This document shows positions 1 through 7,619 of a stretch of 46,847 nucleotides of DNA, in pieces (the first letter of the stretch is position 1; each line of letters starts with the position of its first letter). The DNA comes from an uncultured Clostridium sp. Lineage in GTDB: Bacteria > Bacillota > Clostridia > Lachnospirales > Lachnospiraceae. The DNA lies in NCBI GenBank assembly GCA_900541315.1, contig UQJF01000007.1, positions 1-46,847 of the forward strand, given 5' to 3'. The position numbers were made by a program, and so were the translations under genes. The notes below the pieces were generated by a model. The model ran no database searches, had not been told where the DNA came from, and saw only the letters and a list, made by a program, of their open reading frames with translations.

Positions 1-1
1 A

Positions 2-103
2 ATGCGCATCTGTCATGTGTACCGGTGGCTTTCGGACCTTAGTCAACAATATCCGCAGACAAGTGAGTGGTATAGTTATTTCGAAAACGATGTACTAGGG
101 TAA
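2..103 (+). CDS. C-terminal end of an unidentified protein, cut by the window edge
   Basis: A frame open from the left edge ends in TAA at 101-103 and encodes a protein-like tail rich in aromatic and polar residues, finishing WYSYFENDVLG. I do not recognise the family. Its last codons overlap the stop codon of the convergent radical SAM gene by nine bases, and its final 32 bases form the repeat at 68-99, so the ending may have been created or altered by that repeat. Only about 33 codons are visible, so an accidental open frame is possible. Confidence 0.35.
   Translation: MRICHVYRWLSDLSQQYPQTSEWYSYFENDVLG
68..99 (+). repeat. 32-bp direct repeat, copy 1
   Basis: This 32-bp stretch, with core TTTCGAAAACGATGTACTAG, is identical in sequence and orientation to 22757-22788. 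Identity ends abruptly at both edges (G versus T before, G versus C after). The copy includes the stop codon of the minus-strand radical SAM gene (95-97). A degenerate inverted relative lies upstream of hcp near 5350. Its function is unknown: it could be a small dispersed element, a terminal remnant of a mobile element, or a protein-binding site. Confidence 0.8.
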
Positions 104-1042
104 AGAGGATAAATAGTACTGTCCCTGCCATGCTCCGCGTTCTTTCAGCCTCTTATGCATCTGATTTAATACAAGTCTCTTATTTCCGCTCCATAAAGGC
201 GCGATCAGGAGATTTTTCGGTCCGTCACCGGTCATACGGTGTATGGTGATCCGGGGAGGCAAAAGAGTGATACAGTCGATCACAAGGTCGATGTATTCTT
301 CCATAGAAAATACGTGAAAGGGATCTTTCTGGTAGATATCTGCCAGATCAGTCCCTTTTAATATGTGCAGCAGCTGGAGTTTGATCCCGTCAATGGGCTG
401 GTCTGCCAGATATTTTACAGTTTCCTTCATCTGATCCGTGGTCTCACCGGGAAGTCCCAGAATTACATGAACAATCACAGTGAGTCCTGCTTTTTTCAGC
501 CGGTTTAAGGCATTCTCAAATACAGGAAGTTCATAGCCTCTGCGGATAAAATGTGCAGTTTTATCATGGATCGTCTGAAGCCCAAGCTCCACCCAGACCG
601 GCTTCTTACTGTTTAATTCCTTTAACAGGTCAATAATATCATCCCCCAGGCAGTCCGGTCTTGTGGCAATAGACAAGGAGGCAATATCCGGATGGCTGAT
701 GGCACGTTCAAATAAAGGTTTTAAATAAGAAACAGGCCCATAGGTATTGGTAAAGGACTGAAAATAAGCAATGTAATTGATATTTTTATCAGAACCGGTC
801 TTATTGCTTACACGCTTTTTGGCAGCTTCGATCTGATCCCATACATCGGTCTGCAGGATTTCGGCAAAATCCCCGGAACCGCCTTCACTGCAGAAAATAC
901 ATCCTCTGGTTCCCAGGGTGCCGTCCCGGTTAGGACAGGTAAGACCTGCATCCAGTGACAGTTTATATACTTTATGTCCAAATGTATGTTTCAGCTCCCA
1001 GTCCAGACTGTGATAGGGACGGCCGTTCCAGTTGTGTTCCAT
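95..1042 (-). CDS. TIGR01212/YhcC-type radical SAM protein
   Basis: This 315-residue protein has the N-terminal cysteine pattern of the YhcC/YtqA radical SAM group: CPNRDGTLGTRGCIFC near residues 36-51, where the spaced cysteines bind the 4Fe-4S cluster that cleaves S-adenosylmethionine. The group's ELGLQTIHD and GLPGET-like stretches follow, and the length is typical. The exact substrate of the family is not established to my knowledge; a role in RNA or nucleotide chemistry is only inference. The ATG at 1040-1042 is preceded on its strand by AAAAAGGAG eight bases upstream. The gene stands alone and reads away from the galactokinase-like gene across a 264-bp divergent region. Confidence 0.9.
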   Translation of the reverse strand: MEHNWNGRPYHSLDWELKHTFGHKVYKLSLDAGLTCPNRDGTLGTRGCIFCSEGGSGDFAEILQTDVWDQIEAAKKRVSNKTGSDKNINYIAYFQSFTNTYGPVSYLKPLFERAISHPDIASLSIATRPDCLGDDIIDLLKELNSKKPVWVELGLQTIHDKTAHFIRRGYELPVFENALNRLKKAGLTVIVHVILGLPGETTDQMKETVKYLADQPIDGIKLQLLHILKGTDLADIYQKDPFHVFSMEEYIDLVIDCITLLPPRITIHRMTGDGPKNLLIAPLWSGNKRLVLNQMHKRLKERGAWQGQYYLSSLP

Positions 1043-1191
1043 GACATAGACTCCTTTTTGAAAAATGCTTAAAAGTTTAAATTCTTTTGCAAAATGTCCG
1101 TATGTCCTGTTATAACAGAAAAAACAGGACCTGTCTATTTAATATATATGCAATATCGAAAAATATTGTATTGTAGCAGCCGGTGCATTTG

Positions 1192-1243
1192 TGTTAGACT
1201 GATGTCAGAGAGCCGGGAAGGGTGAAAACGAGGGCAGTCTACA
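1192..1243 (+). promoter_or_regulatory. Leader hairpin ahead of the galactokinase-like gene
   Basis: The arms TAGACTG (1195-1201) and CAGTCTA (1235-1241) are perfectly complementary, extend past a bulged T, and enclose a purine-rich loop of about 33 bases. The word CCAGTACATCGTT, shared with other intergenic sites here, follows at once. Further upstream CAATAT (1151-1156) and ATATTG (1163-1168) make a perfect inverted repeat, a possible operator. The 1043-1306 region otherwise holds no gene I can support. Confidence 0.35.
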
Positions 1244-1306
1244 ACCAGTACATCGTTATTGGGAAAAGGATGTAAGAATAACCGGCAGAAAAAGGAGATG
1301 GCAGCT

Positions 1307-2596
1307 ATGAATGTATGTGATACCATGAAGCAGTTAAATAGTGAAAGAACCGATGCATTTATGCATGAACTTTATGGAAATGGGGCAGCAGAAAATAAAG
1401 CAAGATATGAGGCGGTACTGAAAGGCTTTAAAGAGGCTTTTGGTGACAGCGAAGAAGTTCTTCTTTTTTCCTCACCAGGACGTACAGAGATCAGTGGAAA
1501 CCACACAGACCATAATCATGGAAAAGTACTGGCTGGCAGCATTAATCTGGACTGCGTAGGAGCAGCTGCGAAAAACTATTCAAACCAGGTACATATTATC
1601 AGCGAGACTTATGATCAGGATATTACGATTGACTTAAATGATCTGGAGCCGAGCATTAAAAAGGCTGGTACTGTAGACCTGATCAAAGGGCTTTTAAAAG
1701 GCTTTGAGACTTCAGGATATAGTGTTGGTGGATTTAATGCTTATATTACCAGCAATGTGATCAGTGCAGCAGGTGTCAGTTCCTCTGCTTCTTTTGAGAT
1801 GCTGGTGTGCTCCATGTTAAATACATTTTTCAATGAAAGCCATATGGACAATGTAGCTTATGCCCATATTGGAAAGTATGCGGAAAATGTATACTGGGAC
1901 AAGGCTTCCGGACTTCTTGACCAGATGGCATGTGCAGTAGGCGGTCTGATCACCATTGACTTTGTGGAACCTATGACTCCTATGGTAAAGAAGATTGATT
2001 TTGATTTCCAGGCACAGAACCACAGTCTGATCATTGTCCAGACAGGAAAAGGTCATGCAGATTTAAGCGCTGAGTATTCTGCTGTACCGGAAGAAATGAA
2101 AAAAGTTGCAAAATATTTTGGAAAAGATGTTCTGGCACAGGTTTCAGAAGAAAAAGTGATCAAACACCTTCCGGAAGTGAGAAAATTTGCAGGAGACCGT
2201 GCTGTGCTGCGTGCATTACATTTCTTTGAGGAAAACAAGAGAGTAGAGGCAGAGGTAGCAGCATTAAAAGATGGTCGTTTTAATGATTTTCTGGAGAATA
2301 TCACAGCTTCCGGAAATTCTTCCTGGAAATGGCTGCAGAACTGCTTTACAACCAGCAATAGTGAAGAACAGGGGATAACCGTTGCATTAGCCTTAACAGA
2401 GCTATTTATCGCAAAGAAACAGAAAGGTGCCTGCCGGGTACACGGAGGCGGTTTCGCCGGTGTTATTATGGCAATGTTGCCAAATGAGATTGTAGAAGAG
2501 TATAAAGAATACATGGAAAGCTGTCTGGGTGAAGGGTGCGTATACAAGATGAGCATCCGGCCTTATGGTGCGATCTGTGTAAGTGAATACTTATAA
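1307..2596 (+). CDS. galK: Galactokinase-family GHMP kinase
   Basis: GHMP-superfamily sugar kinase of 429 residues from the chosen start. It has the three family blocks: an N-terminal signature GRTEISGNHTDHNHG, the ATP loop AAGVSSSASFE, and the C-terminal CRVHGGGFAGVI. GLLDQMACAVGG contains the Asp that acts as base in galactokinases. The signature departs from the usual GRVNLIGEHTDYN at several positions, including Glu to Asn before HTD, so galactose is the best but not a certain substrate. The start at 1307 is chosen because AAGGAG (1292-1297) sits nine bases upstream; the ATG at 1298 would touch it and the 1259 ATG has no such site. No galT or galE is nearby. Confidence 0.8.
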   Translation: MNVCDTMKQLNSERTDAFMHELYGNGAAENKARYEAVLKGFKEAFGDSEEVLLFSSPGRTEISGNHTDHNHGKVLAGSINLDCVGAAAKNYSNQVHIISETYDQDITIDLNDLEPSIKKAGTVDLIKGLLKGFETSGYSVGGFNAYITSNVISAAGVSSSASFEMLVCSMLNTFFNESHMDNVAYAHIGKYAENVYWDKASGLLDQMACAVGGLITIDFVEPMTPMVKKIDFDFQAQNHSLIIVQTGKGHADLSAEYSAVPEEMKKVAKYFGKDVLAQVSEEKVIKHLPEVRKFAGDRAVLRALHFFEENKRVEAEVAALKDGRFNDFLENITASGNSSWKWLQNCFTTSNSEEQGITVALALTELFIAKKQKGACRVHGGGFAGVIMAMLPNEIVEEYKEYMESCLGEGCVYKMSIRPYGAICVSEYL

Positions 2597-2632
2597 TATT
2601 TACGGAGAACAGAGTAGGATCTATATAAAATT

Positions 2633-2662
2633 GGCCGCCTGCGAAAGCAGACGGCCTGTTTT
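2633..2662 (+). terminator. Rho-independent terminator after galK
   Basis: GGCCGCCTGC, GAAA tetraloop, GCAGACGGCC, then TGTTTT. The stem is ten pairs with one mismatch. It lies between convergent galK and pncB. A region similar to part of the 14444-14593 element begins right after it (TTGTTGCCA...GCGCCAGTGA). Confidence 0.85.
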
Positions 2663-2719
2663 GTTGCCAGCCAGTACATCGCAAATGCGCCAGTGATGCA
2701 TTCGCTGAACATAGGCGTA

Positions 2720-4177
2720 TTATTTTTTATGATAACTGTCCAGTAATTTCTGTTTCGTCTGCCACAATTCATTAGAAAGATCTACATGAACGGTATGTGG
2801 ATTTACCAGACGTTTGGACTCATCCCATAAGGTATCCAGTTCTTTCTTACAGTATTTCTGGATATCCATTACCTTTGGTGATTCATAAACGCATTCGCCG
2901 TTTAAGAAGACTGGTACTAACAGCTCACGCATGGTGTAGCTGCCAGGTGCTAATAAGGTTTTCTTCCATGTTTCCTGTGGGTCGAAGAGGAGGAGAGAAT
3001 TGTTAGTATCAAACTTCTCACCTACCAGACAGATCAGATCTGCGATGATCTTGCCGTTTTCCTTGTCATAAATACGATAAATGGTCTTGTTTCCTGGATT
3101 GGTGATCTTTTCAGCATTTTCAGATAATTTGATCTTTGGAATGAACTCACCGGTGGTCTTGTCCTTTACAGCAGCTAACTTGTAAACACCGCCAAAGGAT
3201 GGGCAGTCCTTCGCTGTGATCAGGTTGGTGCCAACGCCCCAGGAATTGATGGTAGCGCCCTGTACCTTTAAGCTGTCGATCAGGTATTCATCCAGGTCAT
3301 TGGATGCGGAAATAACTGCATCCGGGAATCCTGCTGCATCCAGCATCTTCTTTGCCTTCTTTGATAAATATGCCAGGTCGCCGCTGTCTAAACGGATTCC
3401 GTAGAAGGTCAGCGGGATGCCGGCTTCTCTCATTTCCTTAAATACTTTGATCGCATTTGGAACACCGGATTTTAAAGTATCATAAGTATCTACTAACAGG
3501 ATGCATGCAGATGGATACAGCTTTGCATAGGTACGGAAAGCAGTCAGTTCATCTGGGAAGCTCATGATCCAGCTGTGTGCATGGGTTCCTTTTACCGGAA
3601 CATCAAACATTTTTCCGCAGAGTACATTGGAAGTACCAATACAGCCTGCAATCATGGCAGCTCTTGCGCCGTAAGTACCGGCATCAGGGCCCTGGGCACG
3701 GCGGAGACCGAATTCCATAACACCGTCACCCTTTGCAGCGTGAACAATACGCTCTGTTTTAGTTGCGATCAGACTCTGGTGGTTGATAATGGTAAGAAGT
3801 GCTGTTTCAACCAGCTGTGCCTGCATGATCGGCGCGATTACTTTAATTAAAGACTCTCTTGGGAATACAACGGTACCTTCCGGGATAGCGTAGATATCGC
3901 CTGTAAAACGGAAAGTACTAAGATACTCTAAGAAGTCTTCTTCAAATATATTTAAACTTCTTAAATATTCAATATCACTTTCGTCAAAATGGAGTCCTTT
4001 AATATATTCAATGGCCTGTTCCAGACCGGCACAAATGGCAAAACCATTTCCATGGGGATTGGTACGGTAGAACATATCGAAGATGACAGTTTCGTTTGCG
4101 TCTTTTTCCTTAAAATAGCCCTGCATCATCGTCAGTTCATACAGGTCAGTGAGTAATGTGAGATTTCTGTGATCCAT
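2720..4177 (-). CDS. pncB: Nicotinate phosphoribosyltransferase
   Basis: The 485-residue enzyme makes nicotinate mononucleotide from nicotinate and PRPP with ATP hydrolysis, the entry to NAD by the Preiss-Handler salvage route. The N-terminus LLTDLYELTMMQGYF and the GTHAHSW motif with the phosphorylated catalytic His are characteristic. FGLRRAQGPDAG and RLDSGDLAYLSKKA supply the phosphoribosyl-binding region. Length fits the long bacterial/eukaryote-type enzyme. AGGAGGG lies ten bases before the ATG on the minus strand. It is monocistronic, convergent with galK and followed by the TrmH gene upstream on the same strand with a 180-bp gap that carries an inverted repeat (4251-4295). Confidence 0.95.
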   Translation of the reverse strand: MDHRNLTLLTDLYELTMMQGYFKEKDANETVIFDMFYRTNPHGNGFAICAGLEQAIEYIKGLHFDESDIEYLRSLNIFEEDFLEYLSTFRFTGDIYAIPEGTVVFPRESLIKVIAPIMQAQLVETALLTIINHQSLIATKTERIVHAAKGDGVMEFGLRRAQGPDAGTYGARAAMIAGCIGTSNVLCGKMFDVPVKGTHAHSWIMSFPDELTAFRTYAKLYPSACILLVDTYDTLKSGVPNAIKVFKEMREAGIPLTFYGIRLDSGDLAYLSKKAKKMLDAAGFPDAVISASNDLDEYLIDSLKVQGATINSWGVGTNLITAKDCPSFGGVYKLAAVKDKTTGEFIPKIKLSENAEKITNPGNKTIYRIYDKENGKIIADLICLVGEKFDTNNSLLLFDPQETWKKTLLAPGSYTMRELLVPVFLNGECVYESPKVMDIQKYCKKELDTLWDESKRLVNPHTVHVDLSNELWQTKQKLLDSYHKK

Positions 4178-4250
4178 AAGTTGGCTCCCTCCTGGTACAC
4201 AGTCTTTGGTTTCAAATAAATGGCTGTGTGCGGTTGTTTGTAAAGTTTCC

Positions 4251-4295
4251 GTAACAATATAGCATATTTATGTAAAAAAGGAAATATATCGTTAC
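4251..4295 (-). promoter_or_regulatory. Inverted repeat upstream of pncB, possible operator
   Basis: GTAACAATAT (4251-4260) and ATATCGTTAC (4286-4295) match as an inverted repeat at nine of ten positions, inside the AT-rich promoter region of pncB. NAD-responsive repressors such as NiaR control niacin salvage genes in Firmicutes, but I cannot match this sequence to a known site. Confidence 0.3.
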
Positions 4296-4357
4296 AAATT
4301 TCACAATACTATATTCACATGACAAGACACCTGTGCTGTTCATATGAACCTAAATGT

Positions 4358-5194
4358 TTATTTTCTGCGTCCAAGCTGCCAGAAAGCAACAGCGCTGGCA
4401 GCTGCCACATTTAGTGAATCTACTCCGTGGAACATAGGGATGAGAACCGTGGAGTCACAGGCTGCAATGGTGGCATTTTTAAGTCCTTCCCCTTCTGTGC
4501 CAAGGACGATAGCCAGCTTTTCATAGGAAGCTAAAACCGTATCGTCAATAGATACGGAATCGGTTTTTAATGCCATGGCAGCAGTTTTAAAGCCCATATT
4601 TTTAAGTGTATCCAGAGTGGCACAAGGCCAGGAATCCTTAGGCAGAATGGTCCATGGGATCTGGAATACAGTTCCCATGCTCACACGGGAGGCGCGGCGG
4701 TATAATGGATCGGCGCAGCTATGGGTGAGGAGCACGGCGTCCATGCCAAGGGCAGCAGCGGAACGGATAATGGCTCCCACATTGGTTGGATTTACTACGT
4801 CTTCAAGAATGGCAATGCGGCTGGCATTTTTACATATTTTTTCCACAGAAGGAAGGACAATGCGCTTCATGGCACAGAGCATGCCCCGTGTCAGTGCAAA
4901 TCCAGTAAGTTTTGTAAGCACATTGTATTCAGCAGTAAAAACCGGGACATCCGGGTATTTTTCAAGAAGCTGTCTGGTTTCACCTGCATCCGCTGTAACC
5001 AGGCGTTTCTCAGCCAGAAAAGAAATGGGAACATATCTGGCATGTAATGCCCGTTCAATCACCTTGGGGCTTTCAGCAATAAAAATGCCGGGAGCCGGTT
5101 CAAAATAATGGAGAAGCTGGGCCTCATTGCATCGGGCGTAGATGTCAAGCTCCGGGGCGTTAAAATCTGTGATCTCGATTTCATTTAATTTCAT
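4358..5194 (-). CDS. TrmH/SpoU-family RNA 2'-O-methyltransferase
   Basis: SPOUT-fold methyltransferase of 278 residues. The three conserved blocks are present: NPTNVGAIIRSAAALGMDAV (motif 1, with the catalytic Arg), IVLGTEGEGL (motif 2) and IPMFHGVDSLNVAAASAVA (motif 3), which form the knot that binds S-adenosylmethionine. The N-terminal 110 residues form the usual substrate-binding domain. The target, rRNA or tRNA, cannot be read from sequence. The start at 5194 (MKLNEIEITDF) follows AAAGGA by ten bases; the open frame extends 66 codons further but that part is AT-rich, low in protein character and has no ribosome site. Confidence 0.9.
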   Translation of the reverse strand: MKLNEIEITDFNAPELDIYARCNEAQLLHYFEPAPGIFIAESPKVIERALHARYVPISFLAEKRLVTADAGETRQLLEKYPDVPVFTAEYNVLTKLTGFALTRGMLCAMKRIVLPSVEKICKNASRIAILEDVVNPTNVGAIIRSAAALGMDAVLLTHSCADPLYRRASRVSMGTVFQIPWTILPKDSWPCATLDTLKNMGFKTAAMALKTDSVSIDDTVLASYEKLAIVLGTEGEGLKNATIAACDSTVLIPMFHGVDSLNVAAASAVAFWQLGRRK

Positions 5195-5349
5195 AAAATA
5201 AAATTCCTTTAATAAATGATAATAAACGATAATAATAAACCATAAGTAATATAGTTCGGTATCTTTCTTGTAATTGCTGGAAAGCAGTTTTACAAAAATG
5301 TGAAAGCATACCTGTTTCTTAGTATAAAAGAAATATATATTCTTGGCAA

Positions 5350-5392
5350 CTGATACATCGTTTCGTAAATGATGTACCAGACACTGGTACAT
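5350..5392 (+). promoter_or_regulatory. Paired palindromes upstream of hcp, candidate operators
   Basis: The arms ATGTACCAG (5372-5380) and CTGGTACAT (5384-5392) form a perfect 9-bp inverted repeat with a 3-base spacer. Immediately upstream GATACATCGTTT and AAATGATGTACC form a second, imperfect palindrome that resembles an inverted degenerate copy of the 32-bp repeat. Both sit 76-118 bases before the hcp start. Perfect symmetry of this size is typical of a homodimeric repressor or Crp/Fnr-type site. HcpR, a Crp/Fnr member, controls hcp in many anaerobes, but the site itself is not a match I can vouch for. Confidence 0.5.
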
Positions 5393-5467
5393 GGTTTCAG
5401 GAAAAATGGTTATCCTAAATCCATCAAAGAACTATAAAAATTTATTAATGCAAAGGAGACCAGATCC

Positions 5468-7099
5468 ATGGAAAATAAAATGTTCTGTTACCAGTGTCAG
5501 GAAACTGCCAACTGTACCGGTTGTACGATCACCGGCGTCTGTGGCAAAAATCCCCAGGTTGCGGCAGCTCAGGATCTTTTGGTGTATGTGACAAAGGGGT
5601 ATTGTGAGGTAACAACCAAACTGCGTAAGGAAGGCACGAATATCAGTGATGCTGAAAACCGCATGGTGGTAATGAACCTGTTTATGACCATTACGAATGC
5701 TAATTTCGATAAGGAGGCTATTGAGAACCGCATTCATGATACTCTCCATGTGAAAAAAGAATTATTAAAGAAAGTAAGAGATACTTCTGGACTTACGGAA
5801 GCCGCTTTGTGGGACGGAAGCGGAGACTGGGAGGCAATCGCCAGAAAAGTGGGAGTCCTTTCCAACCCAGATGAGGATATCCGCAGCCTTCAGCAGCTGA
5901 TCACCTATGGCATTAAGGGGCTTTGCGCTTATACCAAACATGCCAATGCCTTGATGCATACAGATCCCAAGCTGGATGCATTTATACAGGAAGCTCTGGC
6001 AAAGACATTGGATAACAGCCTGACGGTAGAGGAATTAGTGACATTGACACTAAAAACAGGAGAGTACGGCGTAAAAGGAATGGCCATGTTAGATGCTGCC
6101 AACACCGGGTCTTATGGAAACCCTGAAATCACGGCGGTGAATATTGGTGTTAGGAAAAATCCGGGGATCTTGGTTTCAGGTCATGACCTGCGGGATCTGG
6201 AAATGCTTTTGGAGCAGACAAAGGGCACTGGCGTAGACGTGTATACCCACTCAGAAATGCTTCCCGCCTGCAGTTATCCGGCGTTTAAGAAATATCCTCA
6301 TTTCGTAGGTAATTATGGCAATGCCTGGTGGCAGCAGAAAGAAGAATTTGAAGCATTTAACGGGCCAATCCTTATGACCACCAACTGTATCGTACCGCCA
6401 AAGGTCAGCTATAAAGACCGGCTTTATACTACTGGCGCAGCAGGATATCCAGGCTGTACCTATATTCCAGGGGGATTAGGAGAAAAGAAGGACTTTTCCC
6501 GGATCATAGAGCAAGCAAAGAAATGTCCGCCGCCAAAAGAACTGGAATTCGGCACAATCCCAGGTGGTTTTGCCCACGCCCAGGTGATCGCGCTGTCAGA
6601 TAAAGTAGTGGCAGCGGTAAAGTCCGGGAAAATAAAGAAATTCGTAGTTATGGCGGGCTGCGACGGACGTATGAAGAGCCGTGAATATTATACAGAATTT
6701 GCCAAAGCACTGCCAAAAGATACCGTGATCCTCACAGCCGGCTGCGCCAAGTACCGCTACAATAAATTAAAACTGGGAGACATTGACGGCATTCCAAGAG
6801 TCCTGGACGCAGGCCAGTGCAACGACTCCTATTCTCTGGCAGTAATCGCCATGAAGCTTCAGGAGATATTTGGCCTGGATGATATCAACGACCTTCCTAT
6901 TATTTATAACATCGCATGGTATGAGCAGAAAGCCGTGATCGTTTTCCTAGCCTTGTTATCTCTGGGAATCAAAAACATCCACCTGGGCCCAACACTGCCC
7001 GCCTTCCTGTCGCCGGCGGTGCTGAAAGTGCTGGTGGAAAAGTTTCATATTGCGGGAATCACGACGGTGGAAGAGGATATGAAGTTGTTTTTTGAATAA
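5468..7099 (+). CDS. hcp: Hybrid cluster protein (hydroxylamine/NO reductase)
   Basis: The 543-residue protein is a complete hybrid cluster protein. The N-terminal block [15 protein letters not shown], continuing to GVCGK, carries the four cysteines of the Fe-S cubane. Downstream His, Glu and Cys residues in [33 protein letters not shown] and the C-terminal NIAWYEQKA block supply the hybrid 4Fe-2O-2S cluster. Family members reduce hydroxylamine in vitro and are linked to nitric oxide and nitrosative stress in anaerobes. AAAGGAG lies about nine bases before the ATG. It is a single gene with symmetric sites upstream (5350-5392), suggesting dedicated regulation; no separate reductase partner (hcr) is adjacent. 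Confidence 0.95.
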   Translation: MENKMFCYQCQETANCTGCTITGVCGKNPQVAAAQDLLVYVTKGYCEVTTKLRKEGTNISDAENRMVVMNLFMTITNANFDKEAIENRIHDTLHVKKELLKKVRDTSGLTEAALWDGSGDWEAIARKVGVLSNPDEDIRSLQQLITYGIKGLCAYTKHANALMHTDPKLDAFIQEALAKTLDNSLTVEELVTLTLKTGEYGVKGMAMLDAANTGSYGNPEITAVNIGVRKNPGILVSGHDLRDLEMLLEQTKGTGVDVYTHSEMLPACSYPAFKKYPHFVGNYGNAWWQQKEEFEAFNGPILMTTNCIVPPKVSYKDRLYTTGAAGYPGCTYIPGGLGEKKDFSRIIEQAKKCPPPKELEFGTIPGGFAHAQVIALSDKVVAAVKSGKIKKFVVMAGCDGRMKSREYYTEFAKALPKDTVILTAGCAKYRYNKLKLGDIDGIPRVLDAGQCNDSYSLAVIAMKLQEIFGLDDINDLPIIYNIAWYEQKAVIVFLALLSLGIKNIHLGPTLPAFLSPAVLKVLVEKFHIAGITTVEEDMKLFFE

Positions 7100-7103
7100 A
7101 AAA

Positions 7104-7240
7104 ATCAATGGATGTAGGACTACAAATCGGATTATTGACACCTTTGGCGAATATAGCGGAAAAGTTTTAGAAAAAATGCACAGTATGATTTTTCTGCGAA
7201 AGAAGGTCTGAGAAAGTATATTAGAGATATTCTTCAATAA
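7104..7240 (+). pseudogene. Fragment of a decayed gene, possibly Panacea/SocA-like
   Basis: Just after hcp one frame reads RTTNRIIDTFGEYSGKVLEK and a second frame, reached by a single-base shift near 7190, continues FSAKEGLRKYIRDILQ and stops at 7238-7240. The FGxYSGxxLEKxxHS pattern resembles the start of the Panacea (SocA/GepA, DUF4065) domain, a phage- and toxin-antitoxin-associated fold. No start codon or ribosome site is present and the expected next block is missing. I read this as the tail of a frameshifted, truncated gene. The family call rests on a short remembered pattern and is weak. Confidence 0.3.
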
Positions 7241-7271
7241 GTATCTTACGCATGAAACATCAGTTTAGCCG

Positions 7272-7300
7272 TTGACATTTCCATTTCCAGTCATTATAAT
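7272..7300 (+). promoter_or_regulatory. Consensus sigma-A promoter of the ileS T-box transcript
   Basis: TTGACA (7272-7277) and TATAAT (7295-7300) match consensus at all positions with a 17-base spacer. Transcription would begin near 7307 and run through the T-box leader. Confidence 0.9.
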
Positions 7301-7306
7301 GGAATC

Positions 7307-7560
7307 GTTGTAATAGAATTTATAAAAGAAAAGCCAAGAAGGAGACAGTATCCTTTTCCAAACATCACAGAGAGCCGGTGCAGGTGGGAATCCGGTATTA
7401 GTAGGAGAGAGGAGAAGATCACTCCGGAGCTGCCAGCTGAAGGTTTAAGTAGGCCGGGCCGCATTTCCTGCGTTAAGGGAACTCATATGATGGTATGCAG
7501 TAACAGGTGGTTGAACGAATCTAAGCTTTCGTCCTTTTACGGGGATGGAAGCTTTTTTAT
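7307..7560 (+). promoter_or_regulatory. T-box leader specific for isoleucine tRNA
   Basis: The leader starts its Stem I with GAGAGCCGGTGCAGG. The specifier region reads GAAG-ATC-ACTCCGGAGC, placing the isoleucine codon ATC at 7418-7420, consistent with the downstream ileS. The leader ends in an intrinsic terminator: AAGCTTTCGTCC (7523-7534), loop, GGATGGAAGCTT (7543-7554), T tract. The T-box itself, near 7502-7517, reads ACAGGTGGTTGAACG, which diverges from the common AGGGTGGNACCGCG. Uncharged tRNA-Ile would pair with the specifier and T-box, disrupt the terminator and allow ileS expression. Confidence 0.85.
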
Positions 7561-7619
7561 TTTCTAAAGAATAGTACCTGTGAGACATTCTTCAAAACTA
7601 GAAATGGAGGAAAGCAAGG

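Noticed and set aside
95..1042. Radical SAM gene as maturase for the nine-cysteine protein
   Set aside because: It belongs to the YhcC/TIGR01212 type without a SPASM domain and lies 17 kb away.
2053..2556. Long minus-strand frame inside galK
   Set aside because: Antisense to a well-supported kinase, without ribosome site or protein-like composition; the same applies to other long opposite-strand frames in ileS, glgP, metH and ade.
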